Source: Adenophora triphylla var. japonica | Taxonomy: Eukaryota > Streptophyta > Magnoliopsida > Asterales > Campanulaceae | Assembly (NCBI GenBank): GCA_022495995.1 | Contig: JAFEMH010001360.1 | Span: 124,001 to 188,000 of the forward strand | Length of the DNA stretch: 64,000 nucleotides | Direction: 5' to 3' | Shown here: one piece after another, positions 1 through 12,076 of the stretch | Layout of the letters: every line of letters starts with the position of its first letter | Numbering within the stretch: position 1 is the stretch's first letter | Translations under genes and position numbers: made by a program | The notes under the pieces: generated by a model | Databases searched by the model: none | Seen by the model: only the letters and a program-made list of their open reading frames with translations | What the model was told of the DNA's origin: nothing

Positions 1-375
1 GACCTACTCAATGTATTGTTGTGTATTCGTAGGTAACCCTTGAAATAATGTAGCACTTGATGCAATTGTTTATTTTCATTATTTACCAAATTATGGATTT
101 TTTTTAAGCTCATGATGCTAAAAGATGTCACTTGTACTTGGGATCATGCCCATGTGGCATTTTTTGGAACACCTAAGTTATTTTTCTCACCTCATTCAAA
201 TTAATACAAACCTCTCTATCTATATCTAGTAGTTAGCTTACTTTTTTATTTCCTCTATCCATATTTGAAAACTATGCATTTATATTTGTTTGTTTGCCGA
301 AAATAAAAACTGTAAATTTTTATTTTGGGAAGAGAATATCAAGTTGAGGTCGTGATCGCGTTATAGATTCATTTC

Positions 376-787
376 TGATGGACATATATACATATAACGA
401 GTTCTAAAATTACCTTTTAAGATTAAATTCGAAGCTCGTTGTACGGAAGAATTATTTTTGTGGTACGAACCCTTTATTCTCTCGATCGATCCTGCAATCA
501 TCACGCTATTTTCGTTCAATCAATATTACTAGATGAATATTGATTATTTATTCCACTCTCAAATTCAAAGCTATCGATGTTAGATTAAAGAAAACAATCT
601 ATCCGAGATAATATATGCAGGGGAGATATATTTTGCACGTACTATATTATGAGGGTAAAAACCTTTTATATAGTTAACTTGATCACAACAATCTCAATAG
701 GATTGTACTTGACCAACATTATTCAACAATAATTTGGTAGTATCCTATTTTGAACGTATCAAGATAAGTAGCAAGAGTCCAAGTTCA
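376..787 (-). mobile_element. Degenerate LTR (3' LTR position) of a minus-strand LTR element
   Basis: The piece runs from TGATGGACATATATAC to AAGTTCA and is clearly similar to the sequences starting at 8395 and 9666. Those two copies are preceded by the reverse complement of an initiator-Met primer site, so the element is read on the minus strand and this copy would be its downstream LTR. The end at 787 is placed where similarity with the 9666 copy stops at a CA dinucleotide. No matching 5-bp target duplication was found. That it is an LTR remnant is well supported; the exact right end is inferred. Confidence 0.55.
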
Positions 788-3343
788 ATATCTCACACTC
801 GTTCAAAATGGGAATGCCTCTCTTACCATAATACATTCTCAAGGTCCATGCAATGCTGATCTCTTCATACAGGAAGTGAGGTGTGAGACCATACGAGAAA
901 AGTATAAAAAAGGTAGAAGTGATATATCAAATACCATCTACCAACATAGTGTTGGACAAAATCTTAAATAATGAGCATAATATGAAGGATTACAATAATA
1001 TTGAAATACAAATTACAATACAAAATAGAAAATGAAAAGAGAAAACCGTATGTAAGTCATCTTAATTCACTTGTGTCCGAGACGTGTTATACACTTTCTT
1101 TAATACTAATTCGTCCCCCTCTCTAAGAGTGCTCGAGGCTTCACGGGCGTTAGTCTCCAATGATAGAACAGACAAACCGGGTGCAACTCTGCACTTGAGC
1201 CTCCCGGCGAATTGAACGTATACTTAACAATATCACCAACTAGAATTTCAAAAAGGGAGACCAAAAAAAAAGTCCTAGGTTCTAGAATTTTTTTTAGAAT
1301 ACAAACAAAATAAATTATATCTCTATATAAAATACAACTTGAGAATCTTCTATTCACTTCTTCTATTCTCTTTCTTCTAACTTCTTTCCATCCAAGAAAA
1401 AAGAGACAACAACAAATATATGAAAAATATGTAGGGAACATAGAATTAATTAGCATTAACCATGTATAATTAACCTCAACATTAAGATTTGTGTTGTTAC
1501 ATATTCTCTAACTAAATTACAGAAATCAATACATGAATAAAAGAGCAACATGAGAATTAACTCATATTTGTTGTTATAACAACCCAAACATAAAAGCTCC
1601 ATAATTCATTAAAAAGGAATTTAGTTTTTGGTTAATTATCAACAAATTTAAAGGTCACACCTTGGATTCCACTTTAACTAGAGAAAATCAATTTCTAATT
1701 CACATTAATGCACAATTTTTTCAACAATTCCCTGCATGAATAGAAATTGACTCTCGCAGGCGATCACAACTGATTAAGTAGAGACAATTTCTCACCTTCG
1801 CCTAGAGAAGTCAAAATTTCATGCGATCCTATTTAGTCATTAATTACAACAAGTTATTTATCATACATAATATAACCCTTGTGAAAGTACACATGCCTTC
1901 TATAGTGCAGTATTTTCAAACTTGATAAGAAGTATTGTGTTTATAATTTTTTATAATTAAGAGGTATAGATACTCCAATTAAGTTTCTAACCTTCTGTAA
2001 CTCACAAGAGTTACTCATTTGCAAGACATTAAGTTAAGGATGAATTGCAATCGATTTCTCAAATAAAATTGAGAAAATATTACATTAGCATCTAACTAAC
2101 CATTTGAAGCATTATATAAGTACTTATCTTTACAACATTATTTTGTTGTGAAGAAAAAAGTAATCATCAACTACACACATGTATTATCTTTTCTCACACA
2201 ATTCTACAATTGTTCAAATAAATATAAAAAAAAATGATATGTTATCAAATCACTTAGAATCTTATCCTTTTGATTCTCAATTATTGCTAAAAAAATGCTT
2301 AACAAATCAAGCGTCTAATAACTATGAGTTAAAAAGTAAATAAAAACATCTCGTGTATATTTATCGATAAATTAAGAAAATATGATATGCGCTAACATGT
2401 CTTAACTTTCACAAGTTCGCATATGTCCGAATGAATTAGAGAATATGTTATCTAATTGACTTTCAATAAAGCCTATTTAACATCTAATTGCCAAATAAGA
2501 TTATACAATTATAAGTTGATATTTAGAAGAGCTCCTAATAAGCTTACTCTAAAAATATCTTCCCACCTATTTTAACAAAGTCTAATTCTAGTAATATCTA
2601 AACTCATAAGAATTAATAGTCATATAAGAATAAATACATAAAATAATTTTGTTAAGAACTAATTTTAAAATAATTTATGTGACTAATATTCATAACCTAA
2701 TGAAATCACTGTCATCAATAGAAGTGTCTAAAAGCTATCACTAAGGTTAAATAACATTATAGCTTAAGCACTTTATTTACATAGATAGTAGATTATATCA
2801 TATTCCAAGTATATATAATATATTACATAAAATCAATGAGCATACACACCGCAATCGAAGTCAACACAAGTCAACTCCTTTGATTTCTATGATAATGTTG
2901 TGTTTCCATGAAAAGACTCTTATAGTGCCCTCAAGAAAAAAAAAACAATCTACAAATCCTACTTAAAACACTCACCATTTGTTCAATTGATATTAAGTTT
3001 ACTATTCACTATAGAAGAGATTCAACATTTATATACGAGAACAAACATAATTTGAGAGTTAAGATCTTATGATACTTTCTTTAACTCAAGATAAATCCAA
3101 GTGAATTGGCTCGTGATATTATAAGTGTAAAAATTATTGTTTAGCTACATTGATTTATTCTTGTGGTACTTAATGATCTTTTATCTTTTATGATTTGTCT
3201 CTAGCATTCGAGCCCACATGATTTATGCAAATCTATAAGGGAGATATCATAAAAGAACAAGGTGTTGCACAACATTGTTCATCACACTAAATCTCAGTAA
3301 CTTTATTTCGAGAAAACATCTAGTAAAAGTTAAAATGGAGTCA
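788..3343. other. AT-rich non-coding DNA, no gene seen
   Basis: No open frame longer than about 120 codons and none with a recognisable domain. A short GC-richer patch at about 1110-1270 includes a minus-strand purine run (pyrimidines on the plus strand near 1114) and could be part of the old LTR element. The rest is AT-rich with short A and T runs and looks like decayed element interior. Confidence 0.5.
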
Positions 3344-3348
3344 TTATG

Positions 3349-4388
3349 TGTAATAACCCAAATATTTATTGCATTTATTTAGTAATTATTTTTTTTCCTT
3401 TAAATTGGTTATTTGGGTTATTTGATTAATTGGGTTATCTTTTCCTAGATGGACTGGGTTAAGTGGGTTTAGTTTATTAGAATTGGGTTACCTTTTATGA
3501 GTTGGGCTTGGGTGTTGGGCTTAGATTTAGAAAACCCATTTATAAATATCCCTTTTTAATAACCCTAGCAGCCCTATTCTAATTACCGTGAGCAAGAAAT
3601 AGAGAGAGAGAGGGAGGCGGCGCTAATTTGCCGTGAAGAGAGAGAGAGAGAGCTGCGAGGGAGAGCTGCCGAATTGGGAGAGCTAGGCCGACCGGAATTT
3701 TGGAGAAGAAGGAGCAACCTCCTTCATTGCTTGGAAATCAACAACAAGGTATTGATTAAATCCTTTCTTGGTATTGTTCTAGAAACCCTAGAATATTGTT
3801 GGTGAAAAACTAGGGTTTGTATTACTATTATCGATTTAATGGAAATTGTTCTAAGAAGGTTATTAATGGAAGAATTGTTTTGAAAACCTAATGTTGATTT
3901 AAGGTTTTGGGGCTGATAAATCAAGGGTTTGGCCTAAGATCATTGCATGCGAAGGTGTTAATTGGGTTTAGGGTTTTGTGTATGTTTTTGGTGTGTGTCG
4001 AGTGTGTTTGGGTGTCTGCTGGGCCAGTGTGTGGTGCCTACGTAGCGGGTCGGGCTTCGGGCTCGGGTCGTTACAAATGGTATCAGAGCAGAACCCTGGT
4101 CTTAAGGCTTGCGAGCTAGCCCGGGGGTACGATCTAGGTATTGAATGACCTTGCCAGGGACGGCAAGAGTTTGAGTGGGGGAGATTGTGATATCCCCATC
4201 CCACATCGGAAATATGTGGGAATTTAGTGTGATATATAGAAGGCCCATACACTACTACTAAGTATCAAATTATCCATTGGGCTTTTGGAGGCCTGTGATG
4301 GGATGTGATTGACCTAATTGAGGAGGTGCTTAGTGGGTCAGTGTGTGGTGCCTACGTAGCGGTCGGGCTTCGGGCTCGGATCGTTACA
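3349..4388 (+). mobile_element. TRIM-like LTR element, 1,040 bp, with 5-bp target duplication
   Basis: The element is flanked by TTATG at 3344-3348 and 4389-4393. The left LTR (3349-4075) begins TGTAATAACCC and ends CGTTACA. An initiator-Met primer site starts at 4078. After about 90 bp without coding capacity comes a purine tract (4173-4184) and the right LTR (4186-4388), beginning TGTGATATCCCC and ending CGTTACA. Known TRIM elements have this layout: LTRs, primer site and purine tract with no genes. The odd point is that the two LTRs share only their last ~60 bp (727 versus 203 bp). Confidence 0.8.
4078..4095 (+). promoter_or_regulatory. Primer-binding site (initiator Met tRNA) of the TRIM-like element
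   Basis: TGGTATCAGAGCAGAACC lies two bases after the left LTR. The first 12 bases are the usual plant complement to the 3' end of initiator Met tRNA. Confidence 0.85.
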
Positions 4389-4393
4389 TTATG

Positions 4394-5503
4394 AGTAAGA
4401 ACGAAAACTATCTCAAGATATTTCACAAGTCTATTAGTCAACAAATGATCGCATTACACTTGTTTCTTATTAGATAAGACATCTCATACGGATATAATTC
4501 ATGAGTCGTACACAATATTTAATGAAGTTATTAATCAATAAAATATTTTTTATCATTCGTTAAGCATTTGAACTTAATCACGCATGGTACCAAAGCATAT
4601 AGAAGATATGTTGCATAACAAACTAACTTGATCATTATTACACATTTCTTAATTTATTAGGCAAATCGTAAACTCCCAAATAAATTAGATTGATTTTGCA
4701 TACTGCTTAATAGTCAATACAATTAAGCGTACATATTAATCTTTGTTAACCTATACCAAACAGATCTACACGTGATATTTTATTGGGTAGGGTACTATTA
4801 CTCATTTATAATTATGAATTAAGTAATCACAATTTCCAAATTATTAATTATTTCTAACTCATATAGCAAGAAAATAATTCCTAGCCTACTTATATTTATA
4901 GGTAATATTTCACTATTTACAATTTGCATAGGGTGACATTAAGCATTAAGCATGCATAATAATTAACATTTTGTTCTAAAAACTCAAACCAAAAAAATAT
5001 AATCTCATTTAAACATGGCGAAAAGGAAAATCCGCGAAGCTCGTAATCACGACTCGCGCATGAAAAATGTTAAAATATTTATTAATTGATTTTTAAATAA
5101 AAGAAAACAAGATAAAATGAATTTATCAAGTATGTTCACTTTTAAATAATTTCAGCACTTTCAGAAAATTTTATGTGACTCGTATAGTCTCAATATTGCT
5201 TTTCATGCTAATTTATTTGTGAAAATATCTCATACAATGACATTTAAAGTATATAAATATTTTAGGTCATCAAAAAAATATGAAAAGATTCAAAACAGTG
5301 CAATATCACGTATTTAAGTTACAGAATATATTTCATAATTTTCTGGTTAAATTTTCCAGTCTGAACAATAAATTTTTCATAACAACACATACAGAAATAC
5401 AGAAAATAGATTTCTGATCGTTAAAAAATGATGAAATTTTTTACTACAGATAATAACATTATTCTAAATATACAAAAAATATTACGGATTTTTCTGGATA
5501 GTA
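4394..5503. other. AT-rich non-coding DNA, no gene seen
   Basis: Continues the AT-rich sequence that surrounds the TRIM-like element. No domain-bearing frame and no repeat boundary seen. Confidence 0.5.
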
Positions 5504-5640
5504 TACTCCCTCCGTTCCACAATAATATGTAAACTTTCTATTTTGAGGAATTTTTTCTCAAATAATCCTTTTTTACTTTTTTATTTACCAAAATGACTCA
5601 CTGTTCAAACTATTGCCCAGAATGTCCATTTTTTTGAAAA

Positions 5641-5704
5641 TCGCTACACCGTGTAGCGAGTTTAACCAAACCTAATTAAACTCGCTACACGGTGTAGCGA
5701 GTTT
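5641..5704. repeat. Two palindromes with core CGCTACAC-N-GTGTAGCG, left arm
   Basis: Copies at 5641-5659 and 5678-5704. The second is a perfect 27-bp palindrome with 13-bp arms around one central base. Confidence 0.9.
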
Positions 5705-5769
5705 GATTTGGGCCTGAATTCCCTTATTTTATTTAATTCTTCTCTTCTCTTCCTTCTTTCTTTCTTTCT

Positions 5770-5850
<81 letters not shown>

Positions 5851-6261
5851 TATATAAAATAATAAATAAGAAAGAGGAAGTCCCTTTAAAAGTCCTCTCA
5901 CTAAGAAAGGTCCCAAAGGAACTTGAAAAACAATGAAGATGAATCATCTATTTATAGTGGAAGAAAGATTTGAAAAATGTAGGATACATCTATGTGGGAA
6001 ACACAAAAAAAATTTGAATTTAGAGATGGTGGGAAAAACAAAATTTCATTTGCCTCCAAAAATTTCATTTTTCAAGTATTCACATGGATCATTATCCAAG
6101 CAACATCTTCACCATTAAATGCATCACATCCAATGGTCCAAATTCATCCCATAAAAATAAAAACACACTTTCATTTGATTGGCCCTTTAATATTCACATG
6201 GATTATCAATAAATCAATCTATACCATTAATCTCACTCAAATCCAATGGTCCTAATTCATC

Positions 6262-6296
<35 letters not shown>

Positions 6297-6729
6297 CTTT
6301 TAATAGTATATAATATTAAAAGAAATATATATATATATAATGAATTAGGACCATTGGATTTGAATGAGATTAATGGTATAGATTGATTTATTGATAATCC
6401 ATGTGAATATTAAAGGGCCAATCAAATGAAAGTGTGTTTTTTTTCTATGGGATGAATTTGGACCATTGGATGTGATGCATTTAATGGTGAAGATGTTGCT
6501 TGGATAATGATCCATGTGAATATTTGAAAATGAAATTTTGTTTTCCCACCATCTCTAAATTTAAATATTTTTGTGTTTCCCACATAGATGTATCCTACAT
6601 TTTCAAATCTTTCTTCCACTATAAATAGATGATTCATCTTCATTGTTTTTCAAGTTCCTCTGGGACCTCTTAGTGAGAGGACTTTTAAAGGGACTTCCTC
6701 TTTCTTATTTATTATTTTATATATATATA

Positions 6730-6780
<51 letters not shown>

Positions 6781-6835
6781 AAGAAAGAAAGAAAGAAGAG
6801 AAGAATTAAATAAAATAAGAAAAAAAGGGTCAAAC

Positions 6836-7020
6836 TCGCTACACCGTGTAGCGAATTTAATTAGGTTTGATCAAACTCGCTACACGGTGTAGCGAATTTA
6901 GGTTAATTAAATGCCCTAATTAATTTCCAAGCGGTCAATATTAATTACCCTAAACTCGCTACACGGTGTAGCGAGTTTTGACAAACCCTAGTCAAACTCG
7001 CTACACGGTGTAGCGAGTTT
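6836..7020. repeat. Four palindromes with core CGCTACAC-N-GTGTAGCG, right arm
   Basis: Copies at 6836-6854, 6877-6895, 6952-6978 and 6994-7020. The last two are perfect 27-bp palindromes. The right arm has two more copies than the left, so this segment was amplified or lost after the arms formed. Confidence 0.9.
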
Positions 7021-7352
7021 CAAAAAAGAGGACATTCTGGGCAATAGTTTGAACAGTAAGTCATTTTGGTAAATAAAAAAGTAAAACGGGATTATTTGGG
7101 AAAAAATTCCTATTTTGGGCGTCCCACAATAATATCTAACTTTCCCAAAATGGAAAGAAATCTTTACTATTTCCTCCACTCATTCTCTCTCCTATATTAT
7201 TTTAATACTCACATCACCATTATAATTTACTATTCTCTCCACTCATTCTCTCTCATATTTTATTTTCACACTCACAACACTTTCAATATAATATTTCCTC
7301 CTTAATCCCCGTGCAAAACCCAAAAGTTCATAAATCTATGGGACGGAGGGAG

Positions 7353-7680
7353 TATATATTTTTCTTGATTTTATCATGAAATAAAATTATCAAATAATTC
7401 CAGAAAAACATTCTTATCATAAAAAAATTATGAAAAAAATCTCAGCATGTTAAGAAAGCATATTATACATATTGTAAAAATTTCAAAATTTTCTGATAAA
7501 TATTTCACAGTATGAAAAATAAAATACGCTTAAAAGTATACTGAATAATCGAGAAAACATATTTCCGATCACCAAAAATTATACAAATATTTATGTACGA
7601 CTGTATCACAAAGGTAAAATAAAATTTTTAGATTTTTTTTTCAGACGTATTTTGTTTTTAATGAATTTATTATCAATAAA
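7353..7680. other. AT-rich non-coding DNA, no gene seen
   Basis: Resumes the host element's AT-rich sequence to the right of the Stowaway. No feature recognised. Confidence 0.5.
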
Positions 7681-8380
7681 AAACTTTAAAATGACTCCAA
7701 AAATATATTTATGACAAAATTTTGAAATTCTAAAAATACTGCTAAGCTCAGAAGATCAAAAACAGAGCTCACTTGCCGGAGGTATCAACCAAGGGTGATC
7801 AGGATGTGGCGATCAAAGCTGGTCAATATTCTAAGCCAAAATCTGCTCAATAGTCAAACAAATCAAATCCCTTTTGGCTAACAAATAAACGGATCAGATT
7901 TATATTCTCACAACCAAACATGCCAGATCTGCATGCATATATCCAAACAGCCTCTCTGATCAAAATGAGCAGATGAATTTCGAGAGCCCAACTTTGATAA
8001 GCCATAACTTACTCGTTTTAAATTCAAATTAAGCTAATAAGGTGTCTATGAAAAGATCTCATGAAGTGGAACAAATCTACAACAAATAATTTTCAAAAAA
8101 CAGATTCTAAAAACGTCAAAAAGCAGCCAAAGTTTTGGAAAAATACACAATTTTCAAAATTTCAATTTGTAATATCTCAAAATCTACTCAACCAAATTCA
8201 ACGATTTTCGAATACGTTTTTCTACACATTAATAGCTATACAGGCATATATGAATCGCACAAAAACGATAAAAAAAATTGGTTATCAAATCACCAAACCC
8301 ACTTGGTCTGAATTTTGACCAAAATACCAAAAATGAAAATTACGGAATTTAAGTCAATTAATGGTGAACACAAACATATT

Positions 8381-8393
8381 GGCTCTGATACCA
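8381..8393 (-). promoter_or_regulatory. Primer-binding site, minus strand
   Basis: GGCTCTGATACCA is the reverse complement of TGGTATCAGAGCC (initiator Met primer site). It abuts the LTR-like sequence at 8395 and sets the orientation of the decayed element. Confidence 0.75.
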
Positions 8394-8394
8394 A

Positions 8395-8670
8395 TGATAG
8401 ACATATATACATATAATGAGTTATATGATTACCTCGTAGTATTAAATTTAAACCTCGTTGTACGAAATAATTACGCTTGTTTTACGAACTCTTGATTGTC
8501 TCGATCAATACTTCAATCATCACGCTTTTCTGGTACAATCAATATGACTAGATGAATATTCATTATGTATTAAACTATCAAATTCAAAGCTATCGATGCT
8601 AGATTAGAGAAAGCAATCTAGCCAAGATAATATATGGAGGAGATATATTTTACACATACTATATTATGAG
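8395..8670 (-). mobile_element. Truncated LTR (5' LTR position)
   Basis: Begins TGATAGACATATATAC next to the primer site and matches 376-650 and 9666-9940. Similarity stops near 8670, where an unrelated 280-bp segment begins. Confidence 0.6.
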
Positions 8671-8949
8671 GATAAATTTTTTAAAACTCCAGGAAGGGAG
8701 ACGTGCGTAATCATTTACAACTCTAAGGCCGGCTCTGAAAAAAAAGAAGTGCTTGTCTCTCCTTATCGATGCAACGAATGATTTCCTTAGAACCATTTTT
8801 AAAATTAAGGGACGAGGACGCACTAACACAACTCACACACAACAACGCTAGAAGAACTACAACCCCCAACATCGTCTTTTTATTATTAAAGAAAGAAACA
8901 CAAATAATTTAATATTGATTGATTGATAAATAAACTTTGTGATCATAAG
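8671..8949. other. Unique spacer between the duplicated segments
   Basis: This 280-bp stretch has no counterpart in the other copy. It includes a GC-richer piece at 8690-8770 and ends in AT-rich sequence with GATT repeats. It may mark the breakpoint of the duplication. No coding signal. Confidence 0.4.
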
Positions 8950-9945
8950 AAACTTTAAAGTGACTCCAAAAATATATTTATGACAAAATTTTGAAATTCT
9001 AAAAATACTGCTAAGCTCAGAAGATCAAAAACAGGGCTCACTTGCCGAAGGTATCAAGCAATGGTGATCAGAATGTGGCGATCAAAGCTTGTCAATATTC
9101 TAAGTCAAAATCTGCTCAATACTGTCAAACAAATCAAATCCCTTTGGCCAACAAACAAACGGGTCAGATTTATATCCTCACATCCAAACATGCCAAATCT
9201 GAATGCCTATAGCCAAACAGCCAATCTGATCAACATGAGATGAATTTCGAGAGCCCAACTTTGATAAGCCATAATTTACTCGTTTTAAATTCAAATTAAG
9301 CAAATAAGGTGTCTATGAAAAGATCTCATGGAGTGGAACAAATCTACAACAAATAATTTTCAAAAAAACAGGTTCTAAAAAGGTCAAAAAGCAGCCAAAG
9401 TTTCGAAAAAATACACAATTTTCAAAATTTCAATTTGTAATATCTCAAAATCTACTCAACCAAATTCAACAATTTTCGAATATATTTTTCTACACATTAA
9501 TAGCTACACATGCACATATGAATCGCACAAAAATGATAAAAAAAAAAATTGGTCATCAAATCAGCAAACCCACTTGGTCTGAATTTTGACCAAAATACCA
9601 AAAATAAAAATTATGAAATTTAACTCAATTAATGATGAACACAAACATATTGGCTCTGATACCAATGATAGACATATATACATATAACGAGTTATAGGAT
9701 TACCTCGTAGTATTAAATTTAAAGCTCGTTGTACGGAATAATTACGTTTGTTTTACGAACTCTTAATTGTCTCGATCAATACTTCAATCTTCACGCTTTT
9801 CTCGTACAATCAATATGACTAGATGAATATTGATTATGTATTAAACTATCAAATTCAAAGCTATCGATGCTAGATTAAAGAAATCAATCTAGCCGAGATA
9901 ATATATGCAGGAGATATATTTTACACGTACTATATTATAATTAAC
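8950..9945. repeat. Tandem segmental duplication, copy 2
   Basis: Matches 7681-8670 over its whole length, with its own reversed primer site at 9652-9664 and its own LTR start at 9666. Confidence 0.85.
9652..9664 (-). promoter_or_regulatory. Primer-binding site, minus strand (second copy)
   Basis: GGCTCTGATACCA is the duplicated counterpart of the site at 8381 and directly abuts the next LTR copy. Confidence 0.75.
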
Positions 9946-10057
9946 TTGGTTACGATCACAATCCCAATAGGAATGTACGGGACCAATATTATACAACAAA
10001 AACTTGTTAATATCTTATTTTGAATGTATCAAGATAGGTATCAAGAGTCTAAATCCA
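9666..10057 (-). mobile_element. LTR (5' LTR position) of the decayed minus-strand element
   Basis: Starts TGATAGACATATATAC and ends AAATCCA. Its whole length aligns by eye with 376-787. The pair would delimit a ~9.7 kb element with no recognisable gag or pol, resembling a LARD (large non-autonomous LTR element) or a very old copy. Confidence 0.6.
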
Positions 10058-12071
10058 ACCATTACAAAATTAACTCAACAATTATAATATACTCCCTCCG
10101 TCCGAAATTAGATGAATATTTTGAAAAGTCAAACATTTTTATGGTCTTTCTATATATATATCTCCCAAACCACCGTTAAGCAAGTGGTATTTAATCCTTC
10201 ATTAAGGAAATAACATTTGCGATACGTGACAACTATTGAATGTGTTTTTTTATGTTGTCGGTATGGTATATTCGACTCCAATCATATACTTATACCCCTT
10301 AAATTGTGCTAAAATCAACATAAAAAATCGCAAGTATGGTGTTGATTGTAACGTTATGACGCAAAATGTTATCTAAATAAAGTTGAACACTAGTAAATGA
10401 CATCTGGGTCGATCAAGAGGACCTTAATTGGTATGAACATGATCTCTGCCAAGATAATGGTACAAGAATAGTTTAGGGGATTCAGATACTTGTTAATAGG
10501 CATTTCCTCGTTGACTATCTTTAGGAGAGAGAGAGAAGAGAGAGAGAGAGAGGGTATTTAGTTGTATTTTACAACACATACCTCACAGTCATTATAAATC
10601 TAATTATACCCATTGGAGAATGGAGATTCAGTCATTTATTCTAGCTACTTGATATAATTAATCTCATGATGTGAAGTTGTCAATTTCATGTTTTCAATTG
10701 TTATAAAAAAGGTTGGTAACACAACTGATAACACTATTACGATAACACACACACAAGCAGAATTTGAAAACAGTTTGTAAAAAACAAGTTTTGCATCGAA
10801 AATAAACATAATAAAAGTTTTTGCTCAAATTATATAAATAAATATAACTTGATGATGCCGATTAGGCGAAATCTTTTATTCAAAATATAATATGCGCATA
10901 AGACCGAAAGTTCCCTAACTATATAACAATGAAGTACTATAAACTAATAACATCAAATACGAAATTCTATTATAGCACAACACAATCAATTACAATGACT
11001 TTAAAGTTGGAAAAGAATTTGTGGGAGGAATAATCTAATAGAGCCGATGAGTATTTGATCTTCATTTGTGCAAGTTGTGTGTGATTTCTCGACATATTGT
11101 TATTGTCTACACACTTGCCTATTTATAGCTTCCAAATACTTGTAGGCTACTATTTGTAACAACTTGAAACTGATTTGGATAAGCGGGTTGAGTGATTGAG
11201 CATGTGACTAAAGAATAAGTCAATCTTCTTTAAATATAGCAATCATATTTCTTTGATCCCAAGTCCTAGCTTTGGTCTCTTGAACCCATATGCTCTTCTG
11301 TGCTTGTACTCTTCTAGATCAACACCTTCAAATTTGAACAAGTCTTTCCACGTAATTCTTTCAATTACACAAGTTATGCATAAATCTCTATTTATGCGTA
11401 TTTTTCATTGACTCATTCTTCCATGCTTGTAGTTATCTTTATATAGTAATAACCTGTATTTTATACCAACAACATATATATTTTGCAATTATAATTATAC
11501 ATTAGTACAATATAACATATAAAATAAATGTCCAACTATTATTTAAACAGTGTTTGATAACACTGTAAGAGTGTTGTCAGTACTTATAATAACACATTCG
11601 TTGATAAAATTTAGAGGGTGTTAACAGTAATTGTGATAACATCACTACAATGAACTCACGTCATGATTTTGTATTGTGTTGAAGGGATTTTCTCTACTTT
11701 ATAACTTCCATTTTTTAGTATCATTTTTGTGTATCATCACTGCTCTTACGATTCTAAAGTGTTAAGAGTTCTGCATTTATAAAAGAATAATTATTGTAAG
11801 ATAAATGTGGTACAAGAGTGTTACAACTTAAGCATTAAAATTCTTGTCAAATAAAGTTTTTTAATAACGTTGTCTACTTGCTTGTATATTAGTATAATTG
11901 TACTAACCATATTTTCCTTCTAAAAATGTGGCATATTTTTCTTTTTTTAGAAAAAATGAAAATGATAAGGATTTTTTTTTTTTTTTTTTTTTTTTTGGGG
12001 GAGGGGGTTTGTTTGTGGATTATTTTTTCACTCATTTCTTGTTAATGTACTACTAAATGCTCCTCAACTAA
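10058..12071. other. Non-coding DNA, no gene seen
   Basis: Contains a single Stowaway-type end near 10092 (ACTCCCTCCGTCCG) with no partner, a GA-rich microsatellite near 10525-10555, and a T-run followed by G-run at about 11969-12007. No recognisable coding region. Confidence 0.5.
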
Positions 12072-12076
12072 TGACA

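Larger units (their letters stand above)
5540..7117. repeat. Long inverted repeat (foldback), arms about 750 bp
   Basis: The left arm (about 5540-6290) and right arm (about 6310-7117) are reverse complements with few differences. The (TA)n tracts, the 'gaagagaagaatt' boundaries, a 120-bp stretch with a TATA-like ACTATAAATAG, and the palindromic 'tcgctacac' motifs pair in order. The centre is a short AT-rich loop near 6298-6312. A transcript through it would form a very long hairpin. The TATA-like box followed by a plausible leader is present in both arms, in opposite directions. Confidence 0.85.
5506..7352. mobile_element. Stowaway-type element enclosing a long foldback
   Basis: The left end CTCCCTCCGTTCC and the right end GGGACGGAGGGAG are inverted repeats flanked by TA (5504-5505 and 7353-7354), the Stowaway (Tc1/mariner MITE) signature. 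At 1.85 kb it is several times longer than the ordinary Stowaways here (233 and 285 bp). The extra length is one foldback at about 5540-7117. The right 230 bp reads like a normal Stowaway, with the 'actcattctctct' stretch also found inverted in the element at 43456. No coding capacity. Confidence 0.8.
7681..8670. repeat. Tandem segmental duplication, copy 1
   Basis: Starts 'aaactttaaaatgactcc' and matches the segment beginning at 8950 with a constant offset of 1,269 bp, to about 8670. It holds non-coding element interior, the reversed primer site at 8381-8393 and the start of an LTR at 8395. The two copies differ by scattered substitutions and small indels. Confidence 0.85.

Noticed and set aside
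1106..1456. 116-codon minus-strand frame
   Set aside because: No domain, AT-biased composition, and lies in decayed element sequence; kept as non-coding.
5729..5947. Frame through the (TA)n tract with an Ile-Tyr repeat
   Set aside because: Produced by the microsatellite.
10092..10160. Stowaway-like end ACTCCCTCCGTCCG
   Set aside because: No inverted partner or second TA found nearby, so not listed as an element.
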